Shown here: one piece after another, positions 11,862 through 23,054 of the stretch | Layout of the letters: each line of letters begins with the position of its first letter | How positions within the stretch are numbered: position 1 is the stretch's first letter | Origin: Actinostola sp. cb2023 | Taxonomy: Eukaryota > Cnidaria > Anthozoa > Actiniaria > Actinostolidae | Reading direction: 5' to 3' | Length of the DNA: 64,000 nucleotides | NCBI GenBank assembly: GCA_033675265.1 | Contig: JAUJYZ010000316.1 | Coordinates: 372,001 to 436,000 of the forward strand | The notes under the pieces: model-generated | The model's database searches: none | Told to the model about the DNA's origin: nothing | The model's input: only the letters and a program-made list of their open reading frames with translations | Position numbers and translations under genes: made by a program

Positions 11862-11952
11862 TTGTATAACTGAAAGTCTACACCCATATATTGAGGGATT
11901 AATATCCTTGTATAACTGAAAGTCTACACCCATATATTGAGGGATTAATATC
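11861..11952. repeat. 46-bp tandem duplication
   Basis: The block from CTTGTATAACTGAAAGTC to GGGATTAATATC occurs twice head to tail with identical sequence. Confidence 0.9.
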
Positions 11953-11958
11953 AGTACA

Positions 11959-12138
11959 CAGGGCCGTACATAACCCAAAATTCAAGGGGGGGGGGGGGGT
12001 GGGGCAGTATACGTATTGAACAGAAAAATAATAAATAAAAATAGTACAATTCTCAGTACTTTTTGGTATCTTTTTCGCCTTGATAGGGGGGAGCAACTGC
12101 CCCCCTCCCCCCCTGTCCCTGTGCTGTTTACGGCCCTG
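11959..12138. mobile_element. hAT-like MITE (CAGGGCCGTA ends)
   Basis: Termini CAGGGCCGTA and TACGGCCCTG are flanked by a direct GTACA on both sides (11954-11958, 12139-12143). CAGGG ends are typical of hAT-derived MITEs, though hAT usually duplicates 8 bp and only 5 bp match here. The interior is a G-tract and C-tract rich sequence. Confidence 0.65.
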
Positions 12139-12216
12139 GTACAAGAAGAGTTATCAAATGAATAGAAGAAATTATCATTTGAATGCATCTGAACAAAGGC
12201 TATTAGCCCCTCAATA

Positions 12217-12411
12217 GACCTCTTTAGCTTGTATGCAAATTGCCCATTTCATATCATGTGATGTAAACATTGATATTCTCTGGAGAATTAGTCCTTTCAA
12301 TATAAACGAATAAATTTCAGAAATATAAAGGAACAATTCTCCAGAGAATATCAGTGTTTACATCACATGATCTGAAATCGGCAATTTGCATACAAGCTCA
12401 AGAGGTCTATT
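12217..12411. mobile_element. foldback MITE, hairpin 1
   Basis: Inverted arms of about 80 bp: ATAGACCTCTTTAGCTTG at the left against its complement ending AGAGGTCTATT. The arms share TGATATTCTCTGGAGAATT near the loop. Confidence 0.8.
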
Positions 12412-12413
12412 CC

Positions 12414-12558
12414 AATGGGGAGTTTGCAGGTGTGACATTTTGTTGCGTGACATTTTAAATTTTAATCCAACAAAAACTGTGCTCTTTTCAAATATTATAT
12501 TTTTGTTTTTGTTGGATAAAAATTTTAAATGTCACGCAACACCTGCAAACTCCCCATT
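12414..12558. mobile_element. foldback MITE, hairpin 2 (abuts hairpin 1)
   Basis: AATGGGGAGTTTGCAGGTG at the left is mirrored by CACCTGCAAACTCCCCATT at the right. Inner arms GTTGCGTGACATTTTAAATT also match. It lies two bases from the end of hairpin 1. Confidence 0.8.
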
Positions 12559-12593
12559 AAGCTTACTTAAATTATTGATTTAAGGTAATTACC

Positions 12594-13214
12594 TCAACTT
12601 GTAAAACTAAAATTTCTCAAAATTCTCTCAGCTTCTTGCAGTGTTCCCTGATTTGCTGTGAGCAAGGCTTCTCTCAAGGAATGGAGCTCATGTTTTGGAA
12701 ATTGTAGGGTCCAGTAGCTGTTGTCATGGGAATATCTTGTGAAGAGCTCTTCTCCAGCCAAAATGTGCCTTGTGCTCCTGAACCAGATCTCCCCATCTTG
12801 GGTAGCCCATTCACAGTTTATGCGTGACTTGACTAGAGATGAGAACTTCTCAGACGCAAGAATGAATGGAAAGGTACCATCCTGAACCATACAGCCCAAA
12901 CCAAGTGGACACAACTTTCCATCAATCTCTACTTCTGAGCCATCTCTTGTGGTCTTGATGATGTAGTTTGAGTCATCATAGTTATGACCAATGCGAACTG
13001 GTGCTAAAGGTGCATAACTTGTTATCCACTTTCCCTGTTGTATTTTCTTTAAAGTAAAGAGCCCCATTCCAGTGCTATTGCCAGAAATTCCAACAACCAT
13101 TGAAGATTTTGCTTGAAGGAACTGTTCACCTGTCTGGATGGTTTTGTATTTGCATCCATGGGAGCTATAACTACAAAGATTAGCCAGATTCAGGTGAGTA
13201 TAGCTATAATGCAT
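12594..13214 (-). CDS. SET-domain protein (probable lysine methyltransferase-like)
   Basis: A 206-residue ORF, perhaps a terminal exon because the first ~35 residues look unconserved. From about residue 42 it reads as a SET domain: GISGNSTGMGLFTLKKIQQG (SET-N), a YDDSNYIIKT strand, then a diverged middle in which the usual NHSCxPN is replaced by a segment ending SRINCEW. GEIWFRSTRHILAGEELFTR and YSHDNSYW near residues 145-170 give the GEELxxxY motif and the catalytic-region tyrosine. No pre-SET or post-SET cysteines are visible. SET proteins transfer methyl groups from SAM to lysine. Loss of the NHS motif leaves activity doubtful, and it could be a transposon-borne SET gene. There is a TTTTAAGTAG-free 3' end, with the two hairpin MITEs immediately downstream. 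Confidence 0.65.
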   Translation of the reverse strand: MHYSYTHLNLANLCSYSSHGCKYKTIQTGEQFLQAKSSMVVGISGNSTGMGLFTLKKIQQGKWITSYAPLAPVRIGHNYDDSNYIIKTTRDGSEVEIDGKLCPLGLGCMVQDGTFPFILASEKFSSLVKSRINCEWATQDGEIWFRSTRHILAGEELFTRYSHDNSYWTLQFPKHELHSLREALLTANQGTLQEAERILRNFSFTS

Positions 13215-13639
13215 GGATCAATTCCAGTAATGTTACCATTACCCCCTCCCCACTCCTATCTTCTGGTTGGTTGATTTGTACCACATGACACGTGGTTATG
13301 ATGTTACAACCATGGCTACATCATTTATCGTGGTGTAAAAGCTGTGGTGTAAATTATTTACACTACAGCTTTTATTCCACAGTATTAATATTATGGTAGC
13401 TGTGTGACAGCGATTTAGGATGTTATTCCGTGTATTCCTATTCTGGAATAAGGTCAATCGAATGCACCCTTAGTAGTATTAGCTTGCCTCCGCAATGTAT
13501 TCAAATTGAATAATAAAAATTGTTAGCGCCCTCTTTGCTCGGCTACGCCTCGTGCAGTATTTAAATTCTCGTTCATTGTTAGTGAACTTGTGCAGGTAAA
13601 TCCCGATAACCCACTCGCTCGAGTGTGTTAACCTCTAAA

Positions 13640-13830
13640 TATATAAGCTATATGGGTATGTATCACCATATAGAATAATGCTTTTTTAAGCCCAGAAGTG
13701 TGGTCTGGTCTGGGATAGGGTATTAATTTAACATTTTAGCCCTGGGATAGAGGGTCTAGGTTTTGATATCATGGCAGCACACCCCTACCATAAAATCACC
13801 AGATTACCCCCACTCCTCCCCTGCGACAAA
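13640..13830. repeat. fragment of the 56.4 kb GGGATAGGGTAT repeat family
   Basis: It shares TATATAAGCTATA-GGGTATGT, CTGGGATAGGGTAT and GCACACCCCTACC with 56440-56800, in the same orientation. Confidence 0.6.
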
Positions 13831-13869
13831 GATTGCTACAGAAAGGCTCCAGCCTTAGAGATTCAGTTG

Positions 13870-14295
13870 GTATTAGCCATTACCTAAACGAGCAGGGGAC
13901 TGGAAACGAGTTTATTAGAATTAATTCAATTATGAAATTAAGTTTATAACATGAAACAGCATGTTGAAATTAGCATCTGTACAAAGTGTGATGTGATTTG
14001 AGCGAATTTTGTCGGAATTATAAACTTTTGAAATTGTGTTGTCCAGCCAAAATTTTACAGTGAATGTATGGTTTGGCTGGACAACGTCAAAAATTTACAG
14101 AGTTTGTATGGGAAAATAGACATCTTTGATGCCCTCTAGCATCATCAATATTAAGCTGAAGTTCACCAAACTTTGCAGACAAGCTAAGTTTGATCTGTTC
14201 TCTCAGAAAATGATGCTCACTTTTGCTAGTTTCTTATTGAATTAGTTTTACGGACTTGGTCCCAGTCCCCTGCTCGTTTTGGTAATGGCTAATAC
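13870..14295. mobile_element. TIR element (~425 bp)
   Basis: GTATTAGCCATTACCTAAAC plus GAGCAGGGGACTGG at the left is matched by CCAGTCCCCTGCTCG and GGTAATGGCTAATAC at the right. The interior has a small hairpin GTTGTCCAGCCAAA...TTTGGCTGGACAAC. Confidence 0.75.
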
Positions 14296-14319
14296 TCTCA
14301 ACCTTTCATATACCATTTT

Positions 14320-15361
14320 TGTAGCTACTGCCTTCTGGGAAGTGTGTAAGTAAGTCCGTAAGTGTCCAAATTGTCGGGTTGACTCGGATTCGTTCGGAAA
14401 ACCCAATTGAAGTGAGTCGAATTACTCAAACGAGAGCGAAGACGAGTGAAGACTAGAAAACCTTTTCACGATGATACCAGATGTATTTTTTGTTCTATTC
14501 TCGTCTCGACTGGCGTTTTGTTTGACTACATTTTGTTGATTTTGTCAACTCGCGTCAATAATTGACTTCTTATCGATTGCAACGTACAAGCTACGTTCGA
14601 TGTGTGATGTTTACGTTACGAGTGAGGTAAAGTAAGACTCTATTTACAATGATTTTGTGCTTTTCTGCATCAGTAATCAAGCACAACTTCCAAGCAATGT
14701 GTCCAGTGTTTTCTCGTAGATAATTGTTCAGGTTTTTTGACAGTCTTTATATAATTTCCACCATGCAAACGATCGCCGAACCAAGGTGGTGGTTCAGTTG
14801 ATGGCCACGATGGTCTTCTAGAATATTTATACGTACTTGTTTAGCACAGTATTAAAACAGACATTGCTACTACAATTAGTCACAGTTCTATTATATATGT
14901 TCTCTCAAATAAATTATTGTTACGATTACCAAATATTCTTGTTGATTACATTTTAAATAACAGTTATTTTCGTAGTTATTCTATTCGTGTAGACCAAGGG
15001 AGCTCAGTGCCAGACTGTTGTTTGTTGTCGATTTCCGTTCATATCGTTTACTGAATTACTTGTGTAAAACTTGTGAACACTTGAAATCTCACTCTTAGCT
15101 TTAGCTTTCATTCAAATGTTTGTTTTTATTTTTGTTATTATGGTTCATTATATAAGTTCTATATCTATAGCTTTACTTTGTTCTTTTGGATAGACGAAGA
15201 GCCACTTCGTTACACCAACATCACAATATTTTCTTTTCACATTACATTTCTTTTCTCCATAATTTCTTTCCTTCATTTCTCTCCTCTATCTATTTTTTCT
15301 CTTGATCATTTCTTAACTCATTGTCTTTCGTTTTATTACTGGCTTCACAGCAGTAGCTACA
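14320..15361. mobile_element. TIR element, copy B (same family as 335-1393)
   Basis: The same TGTAGCTACTGC...GCAGTAGCTACA ends and the same interior as copy A, with scattered substitutions and short indels. Non-coding. Confidence 0.75.
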
Positions 15362-15546
15362 TGTAGTCCAAGACTGCCTATTTTTCAAGAGAAAAGTCAA
15401 TTATTATTATAGGCATGGCTATACATAGAACTTATACTTTAAATAATAACACTAAAATGATGATGTTTTATTATTTATCTTTCAGCATGCATATCAATCA
15501 CAAAACCATACGGCAGCTGTGTTACACGCTTCTGGTGTTCTCTGTA

Positions 15547-18500
15547 CTAGGTTCTTGTGGCATGTTCGAGTTCCCTTTTGCACCGCCGTTCATACCATGG
15601 CAGTAGCCTCATTATTAGTTCACCTGATGGATCTTGCAATTTGAGAGGGAAGCCTATCCTTTCTATTGTAGTACAATCAAATGGTGCCATCAGTCTCGTG
15701 GTTTCATCAGTAATTGAAAAATCATGTTGCTTGGCGCCCAAGACCATGTTCTTCTTCACACCAGACCATATACAACCAAGATGGTTATCTTTTGCAATTT
15801 TCTGTAACCTCAGAAGAGATGCATCAGGGCTGTACCTAATAAGTAATATATTTACAAGGTAAGCTAGCTTTTGAACCAGTAGATAATTTGTACATACTGT
15901 ATTTTATTGTTCTGTTGTTGCTTTGTTCTTCTTCTGCTGCTTAAATTTGGTATTTGATCTGAGTTGTCTGCAGTACCACCAGGAACTTAACTTATGTCAC
16001 CATGCAAACAGAGGTCTGGGTGTGAGAAGTTTTCAACCCAATTAAGGCTCAGTCTGCAGCTGTCAGGATTTGGGGCTCTGAATTGCTGACTGCTGAAGAC
16101 CAAGTCTTACCTATCCTTGGTAAACTTTATTTTTCAAATAATGCCAAGACATCTGTTGGAATGGTCACATCATAACAATTCATCATCAGCAACATGACAA
16201 TTCTCTCTGGAACATAGTAGACTGTCCCCCTCCATAGTATATATATGGGGACACTTTACCATGACTGTCGATGATGGTCTATGGTAGACTGTCCGCCCTC
16301 CATAGTATATATGGAGACACTTTACCATGGCTGTCATTGATGGTCTATGGTAGACTGTCCCACCTCCATAGTATATATGGAGACACTTTACCATGACTGT
16401 CAATGATGGTCTATGGTAGACTGTCCCACCTCCATAGTATATATGGAGACACTTTAGCATGGCTGTCAATGATGGTCTATGGTAGACTGTCCCACCTCCA
16501 TAGTATATATGGAGACACTTTACCATGGCTGTCAATGATGGTCTATGGTAGACTGTCCCACCTCCATAGTATATATGGAGACACTTTACCATGACTGTCA
16601 ATGGACGTAGAAGTTCAAGTGGAAAAATTATTTTATAGTTTAACTTTGCACAGATCTCCAAACGTTGTCCCTACTTATACGCCCTTCCCACTTGTCATGC
16701 TAATTTTGACTCTTCAAGTGGTATTCTTATATTTCGACAAAATAATAGAAAAATTAAATTTCGATTAATACCCTATTAATTTGTTTACCTTGTATATACG
16801 TGACAGAATCCAGATAACACCAGAAGAGCATTGAGATTGACAAGAAATGGATTTTCGGCAGTTGTAGCCCTTGGGTTCATACTAGATACCACTCTTCTCC
16901 TCACACATGCCTGCATACCTTCAAGATTTCATCTAAGATAGACAGTTCTGACGCATTTGGACTATCAATCCAAACAAACCAGAATGAAGATACTTGTCGT
17001 TGGTAAGTGTCTGTCGGTATCTCACCGTTACGGGGACGCTCCTTACTTATGCAGCCTGTACCTCCTGGCCTAACAAAGCTATTCACGTAGTAGTGAACAG
17101 CTAGATGTGACAAATGGCTGTTGCGTCGCTTGATGATTTTCCCATTGATATTGATAAAACTAGTTGAATACAACTCTGGGGCGTCTACTGCAAATAAACG
17201 ATGGTAAAGGGAGTTTTGCAGTTGGCCAATAGACTCTAGTTCTACGAACCCATCGCCATCGTTTGGAACTAACATCTGCAACGGTATCGGCGGCGAGAGG
17301 CACTCAGGCTTTATTTCTAAAGCATCTAACACATATGGCGATAGTTTGTTGTATGCAGCGGTAATACTTCCTGGTACAGAGAATGACTCTTGCAGCGCAT
17401 CCCCAAGTAACTGTACTGACGAACGGATTGTCGCACTTGAAAAATGTGATATTAGCTCGTTAACATATGAGAGTAGTGGAAATTTCGTCATTGCCATAGT
17501 TGCATATGTTGTTTCCCGTAGTGCTGCTTCGGAAACGATAGAGTGCTGATTTTTGGCAAGGACTTCGAAGATGCTTCTTGTGGTAGGTCTTCCTGGGTCA
17601 ACAGGCCTACTAGATTGAGTCATATTTAGTTCTTTAAAAGTTGATTCGGCTCCCAAGAGTAGCATGCCTATCAGGAAAAAAAGACAAAAAAAATTAGGAT
17701 TAGTGTTACACTTAAATTTTACTTTGTGGCAGGGGTTAGCGGCGCTTCGCTACCGAACTTCTCAAAGACACACCCATTTTTCTGTTTAAATGGCGCTTAT
17801 AGCAACATCGATTTCGCAACACGTTTTCGTGCATGTATTCACGGTGTTCGCGACATTAGTAAAAATATGAAAGTCATTGACTCGTTTTTCAGAAATTTGA
17901 CGGTTGCATTTCTGCCTGGCTTTGGAGATTTGTTGTTTAATATCAAGAGGTCTTTTTTCAAAACTTTCGCCGATATCTTCCGCCACTTTATATGGGAGCC
18001 AATCAATATTTTGGTGTCCTTATGCATACCCAGAAATCTTAGCCGTTTAGTACATATGTAATTTCATGCGAACTAGATTGTATTGTATTGTATTGTATCG
18101 TATCGTATCGTATTGTATTGTATTGTATTGAGCTGCATCGGTGTACAGTGCAAATGACGTGAGGAGTTTTTTGTTTGTTTTTGTTCCATACCTATTTCCA
18201 TTGCTTGCTGGGAAATAAGTTGGAACTTTTGCTCTAAAGCACAACTTAGCTTTTCCATTACCTGATATAAGAGCAAAAACAAATGATTATGTTAGGTAGT
18301 ATTTCAGTCAACGCCACTAAATTATGTACGGAGAGATATAAGTATAGAAGATACAAGCAGTGCAATAAGTATAGGTAATCATTCATACGGTTTTGAGTTC
18401 AATTTGGAATTAATTCGCACGAGTGTGTTTTTCAAAGAGTAGCAAAGTGTATCAAAATTTCACGAGCCATTGGCGAGTGCATTTTGAGCTCTTTGAAAAA

Positions 18501-20413
18501 CACACTACGAGTGAGAATTCCAAATTGAACGAGGAAACGTCTATGATTACCTTTCAATACTATACATGATTAAAACTGTAAATGAAAATGATGAGTTTTA
18601 TTGATAACAAGACGCTCAGCAAGCGTATACTAGGGCATTATTGAGAGGAATAATGAAGTAGCTAAGCAGTTACTTTGCAAATGCAAGAACTATAATTTAA
18701 AAAAAACTTATGTCCATAAAATTGAGCATATTTGACGTAGTCACCCCACAGGAAGCCCAAGCTCTGTTCTCGTATGTCCGTTACAAAGCAATGTAGTATG
18801 TGAATAAATTTTATTGGAAATCGCCCCCTCAATTTCAAACATGAATTTAGCCACATACATTGCTTTATAACGAACACACAAGAACATAGCTTGGGTTTCC
18901 TGTGGTCTCGCAGCCGTGAGAAAGCGTTGCGTGACAATGGCTGCGAGGAAGACTATATTCGGGTATTTAATTTTTGACATTGAGATTATATACAGTTATA
19001 TTGAGGATAGGGATATACTGAGAAAGAGCCTCATGTTTGACCTTTGCTCGAACAATACTTCGGATTCAATTCGACATGCACTCGGAAACTATTCAACCCG
19101 TTTGCGCGAATCATACTTTCGGATTTAGTTCGAAAGGCGTTCGAAATTGTTCGACCCGTTTGTGGCCAACGGAAAAAAAAAGAAGGGCAAACAAGAAAGC
19201 GCATTTTAATACTCGGGCTTCATCCGAAAGTGCCCGAGAAAAAAAGAGCGTAAAAGTAAAGAAAGAACTCTGAGCGTGCGCTCGATGACGTGATGGTGGT
19301 GTCAGTAGCGTGCACTTCATCTAAAATTTGATTCAAAAACACAACCTAATCTTCAGGGTTTTTTGCCATTTTTCGCTTCACAGATAGTTTTGATGCAGCA
19401 CAATCAAGAAAAAATAGATTGTTTGAACGTTTTGAAAACTAATATTTGCACTTGACTGGTGTAAGTACAGGCAATCATGTGGTTTCGAGTGCAATTTGGA
19501 ATAAATTGGAACGAGCCAATGAGATCGAATCGAAAATATTTTCATGTACATTATCATAGCTAATATAATGATCACCTGTGGAAGTTCATTTGGCTGATTT
19601 TGATCTTGATCTTGTATTTGGGAAGCTGCCCATTGTCCAAGATCCTCGATATCCTCCTGACTAAACTTTATAATTGCCTCGGGGCTAAATTCGGTGTTGA
19701 ACCTGGACCCGCTTTTCGTTGTTTGGTTGCTTCAGCAGCTCTTCAGTCAGATATTTCAGGTCTTTGTTTTGTGAAAAGTCAACTGGCGCACTCGATGTTG
19801 TTAGACCTCCAGTTGCATTTGTCTGAAACAAAATCAACATGATATAATAATTTTATTCAGTCAGTGATGGTCAAAACGTTATTCGCATCTTAATTCATAT
19901 GACGTCAGACAGACAGACAAAGAAACAAATAAGACAATCAGATAATCATTCATTCGTTCAATTGTTATCTTATCGATACACTCATTCATTTGCTAGATCA
20001 GTCTGTTATTCATTGTTCCTCTAGTTAGTGAAAAACGAATTAACGAATAGATGAATGGATGGATGGATGACAAGGGAAGTAATTAGAACAAGGCATACTT
20101 TACAAACCTCATTAATCTTACGACGGACCCTAGATTTTCTCCTTTTCACCGTTCGCTGTTGAGCTTCTATCTCCGACTTCTCCGACTGTGACTGTTCTGA
20201 TTCACTCAGGCAAGGTGAAAGTAGTTGCTCCTCGGATTCAGCAATTTCATCTTGACTCTCGGACTCAAAGCTGACAATTGAATTTTCTATTTCTTTCGCC
20301 TTCTCTTTGACCTCCAGAGCAGCGGAGCGAAATTCTTCATAATGCGTTGCCAGTGGCTGAATTTTCTTTTCGACGAAAGTAACAAACTTCCTAAATTCCG
20401 AAATTGATATCAT
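15547..20413 (-). CDS. staphylococcal-nuclease-like (SNase fold) protein, multi-exon
   Basis: Exons that I can support are 20413-20108 (start codon; 102 residues, acidic and coiled-coil-like, GTTTGT donor), 18261-18192 (EKLSCALEQKFQLISQQ), 17667 to about 16790, and 15835-15547 (stop). The large exon has NDGDGF, then YHRLFAVDAPEL near residue 150 of the exon. These correspond to the SNase D-G-D...R-x-x-x-D-x-P-E core. The end of that exon (LLVLSGFCHVYTR) splices in phase to YSPDASLLRLQKIAKDNHLG, the usual SNase C-terminal helix pattern ending in GxW. Between ILDEILK and the next block (16919-16890) the frame shifts, so there is either a frameshift or a ~25-nt intron. The exon order between 20.1 and 17.7 kb is incomplete; 19842-19570 has exon-like open frames. 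Nuclease activity is an inference. Confidence 0.55.
16214..16605. repeat. 66-bp minisatellite, about six units, intronic
   Basis: The unit contains ATGGTCTATGGTAGACTGTCC and CCATAGTATATATGGAGACA. Period 66 is a multiple of three, which is why a 163-residue open frame with a 22-residue repeat appears on the minus strand. It lies in the last intron of the SNase-like gene. Confidence 0.9.
18076..18131. repeat. (TATTG/TATCG)n microsatellite
   Basis: Pentamer run TATTG with three TATCG units in the middle. Confidence 0.9.
18374..18551. mobile_element. foldback MITE in intron
   Basis: GGTAATCAT at the left and ATGATTACC at the right. Inner arms TTCAATTTGGAATT and GAGTGTGTTTTTCAAAGAG are mirrored. 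A partial relative (CAATCATGTGGTTTCGAGTG) is at about 19472-19520. Confidence 0.7.
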
Positions 20414-20539
20414 CGCAACGGAAATATTGAAGATACAACTGCCTACTGAGTGTACGCCTAACGAAGTAGCGTTTTTACTGATCCAATCAGTCTTGGTGTG
20501 ATTTTTCAGCCAATAAGGAGCCGGCCGTTTGGTCACCAA

Positions 20540-21071
20540 TTTGAGTCAAATTCAAATGGGAAACCATTCGAATGCTTAACTGGCCGTCTCTCTAAAAACC
20601 TCTCAGTCGCAGTTTTCGCTTCTAAAATAAATATCTCCCAAACTCTAGCTAATGAAAGACTATATCAAGGTTAAAACTAAAACGGGTTTGGTTTGCTTCA
20701 AAATATTTTTATTTTATTTTATTTTATTTTTTGAAATGATTCCGTCTGAGAGCTGGTCAAGAGGTCAAATTTGCATGAAATTATGCACTTCGTTACGGCG
20801 CTGTACAAACTTCGTCTCGCATTATCCAGCGAAACTTTTTACATCATGTTGTAGATAAATGTATCTAGTTTGTCTAGAGGTAAAGCGTTATTAATCGGTT
20901 CAGCCGTTTATGAGAAAATTAGTTGATAATTAACACCACTAAGATCTAACTGAACTGCGGCTCAAAATTACCCAACTTTACTCGATTATTTTGCAAAAGT
21001 GGCACATCGCTGGACTCTCTCATTGACACAGTCGGATTGAACATCATTTCATTTACACAAATCTGTAAAAA
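20540..21071. other. no gene recognised
   Basis: AT-rich, with an ATTTT tandem run at 20707-20732. Possibly the promoter side of the SNase-like gene; no defined element seen. Confidence 0.35.
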
Positions 21072-21406
21072 CCTGTGTACGTTTTGGATATTTCAAAAGT
21101 TACGACAATTTCAGTTGGTGCATGTTAGACGATTTACGAATATTAATTAGGTGCAATATCTTATCCATATGAAGTTGAAAATAGCTTACCTCCTTCCTAA
21201 ATCGCTGTATTTGGAAATGTTGACCTGGAATGAAGTCTAGCATGGGTAAAATGGGAAACATGAGCGATTTAGGAAGGAGGTAAGCTGTTTTCAACTTCAT
21301 ATGGATAAGATATCTGAGATATTGTACCCAATTAATATTCGTAAATCGTCTAACATGCACCAACTGAAATTGTCGTAACTTTTGAAATATCCAAAACGTG
21401 CACAGG
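21072..21406. mobile_element. near-perfect palindromic foldback element
   Basis: Left arm CCTGTGTACGTTTTGGATAT; right arm ATATCCAAAACGTGCACAGG. Arms of about 140 bp include TTAGGAAGGAGGTAAGCT, with a ~60-bp loop. Confidence 0.8.
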
Positions 21407-21431
21407 AATCGATCACGCACGAGTGATGTTC

Positions 21432-21433
<2 letters not shown>

Positions 21434-21463
<30 letters not shown>
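21434..21463. repeat. poly-G tract
   Basis: Uninterrupted G run of about 28 bases followed by GGAGGGGG. Length is likely uncertain in assembly. Confidence 0.8.
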
Positions 21464-21464
<1 letters not shown>

Positions 21465-21724
21465 GGGGGCGCCTGGAGACGGATACAAAGACAACTTATT
21501 TTATTATTGAGTTAATTTTTTTTATTTACAATACAAATTCAACAGAATTACTCAAAAGATAATGTTCGAACATTGTAGAGAGGAAATATAACCAGCAATT
21601 GCTATATTAGCGAAGATAAAATTGTTTTCCTGTGTTGGTCAATTCACAGTTCTTTGAGTATTCAAAACATGTCATGGGCCACACAGCGGTCAAACGTCTG
21701 CGCATTGGTCACCAATACTTTTTT

Positions 21725-22873
21725 TTAACCTCTGTTTGAAATCCATACAGGAGGTAGTACCCAAGCACATTCTTTTTGATTGTTTTTTTCTCGGGGAAGA
21801 ATGTTAAGATCATAGCTTATGCAGTCATAGTGTTGATCCGCTTTTTGGACATGTTCAGATTTCAACCTTTGTGTGTTTGCCTTCTCTTCTTCGTCTTTTG
21901 AATATTTTGTTATTATTGAAAACCCGTCACATAAACCACACGTATCGACGTAAGGTTTTCGAAAGGAAAGCTTAAAACTACGAAATATGTTCATGAACTG
22001 TAAGTTAAAGTGACATTGCCGCCTACTTCTACCTCTTTCTTTCTCCGAAACTGACGCCATATCTCAGCAATACTCAAGTTTGAATCTAGAAACTGTATGT
22101 CTCTTGTCTTCTCTCTGGCATAGTGCGAGACTTCCCGTTCGTAGCTACGTATGTGTTGGACTACCTAAAACAATATGAAAGAAAAGTAGGCATGATAAAT
22201 ACAAATGTAGAAGAACTCCGATTATCGCTAGTTTTAATTTGTTTCTCACACTTTATAACTTTTCGTTAGAAGTTCAAATCAAAATCAGTTATCTGAAGAC
22301 TTATACCTCGGCTTTTAACAGTAATGGGAGTTTCTTCTGATTTCTGTTGTTTCGTCTCTGATCTTCTTGCACGTGGCCAGAGTATGGTTGAATTTTCTTC
22401 AACAAGACTGTTATCCGCTTTTTTCCAACTCCGAGAATCTTTAAGAACGCTGTCTTGCATACTTTAACTTTTCTCAGGCCAGAAATATATCGTATGTTGT
22501 AGGTTAGGCGGTTCCTCTTGTTTTTGACTTCAACGTCAATTAGGGAACTCAAGTAAGTGTTTTGTTGGTCGTAGAGTTTACTGTCGAAGTCATTGCGTAT
22601 GGCAACGATAACTTCACGTCCATGGTTTAAAAGGCATGTGTTTTCTGTGCAGCATTGTAAGTTCATATCGCGGACATTCGTGTAAGGCCTGTTTCTTCTT
22701 GCCGTTGCAGTAGTTTTCCTCCTGCTTGATACTTTTTGTATTTTTGCTCTTGGCAGACGTTCGTGCTCATGTGTTACTTGATTCGTTTTCCTTCGAGGTT
22801 GTCGCCTAACATTCTGTTCTGGGTCAAAGTTATACCCGAAACCGGTTGTTGTATCCATCGTCAGAGGGAGCAA
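21725..22873 (-). pseudogene. DDE-transposase-like protein, N-terminal and middle part, frameshifted
   Basis: Exon 22873-22306: basic N-terminus, LQCCTENTCLL, then VCKTAFLKILGVGKKRI and a GHVQEDQRR motif, ending at a GTATAA donor. The next exon starts near 22166 (VVQHIRSYEREVSHYAREKT, LSIAEIW). A one-base shift near 22000 moves the frame to IFRSFKLSFRKPYVDTC-x-LC. This order (VCKxAFLxxLG...R, SHYxR, FxLSFxxPxxDxCxxC) is a recurrent layout of large invertebrate transposase-like families. The DDE part that should follow is not downstream but at 23578-24513, so this locus is 3' truncated. Confidence 0.6.
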
Positions 22874-23054
22874 ACAAGACTGACTGTCCTCTTATCACTA
22901 GCTAATTTATTTCTTCACATGTAATCATCCCCAGAGAAATAGGTATTGTTTATCCACGCAGCTGCTTACAAGATCTGTTGTGATTGGATAATACAAACAA
23001 TAGAATTCATTATCTACTCGTTCTATGGTTTGGGGTCTATTGTTTTACGAGCTG

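Noticed and set aside
335..15361. the two ~1.05 kb direct copies as LTRs of one retrotransposon
   Set aside because: They have their own inverted termini, the intervening 13 kb has no matching gag-pol in order, and a third diverged copy stands alone in a LINE.
16170..16661. 163-residue open frame with a 22-residue repeat
   Set aside because: It is the 66-bp minisatellite read in frame; period divisible by three keeps it open. No start context or domain.
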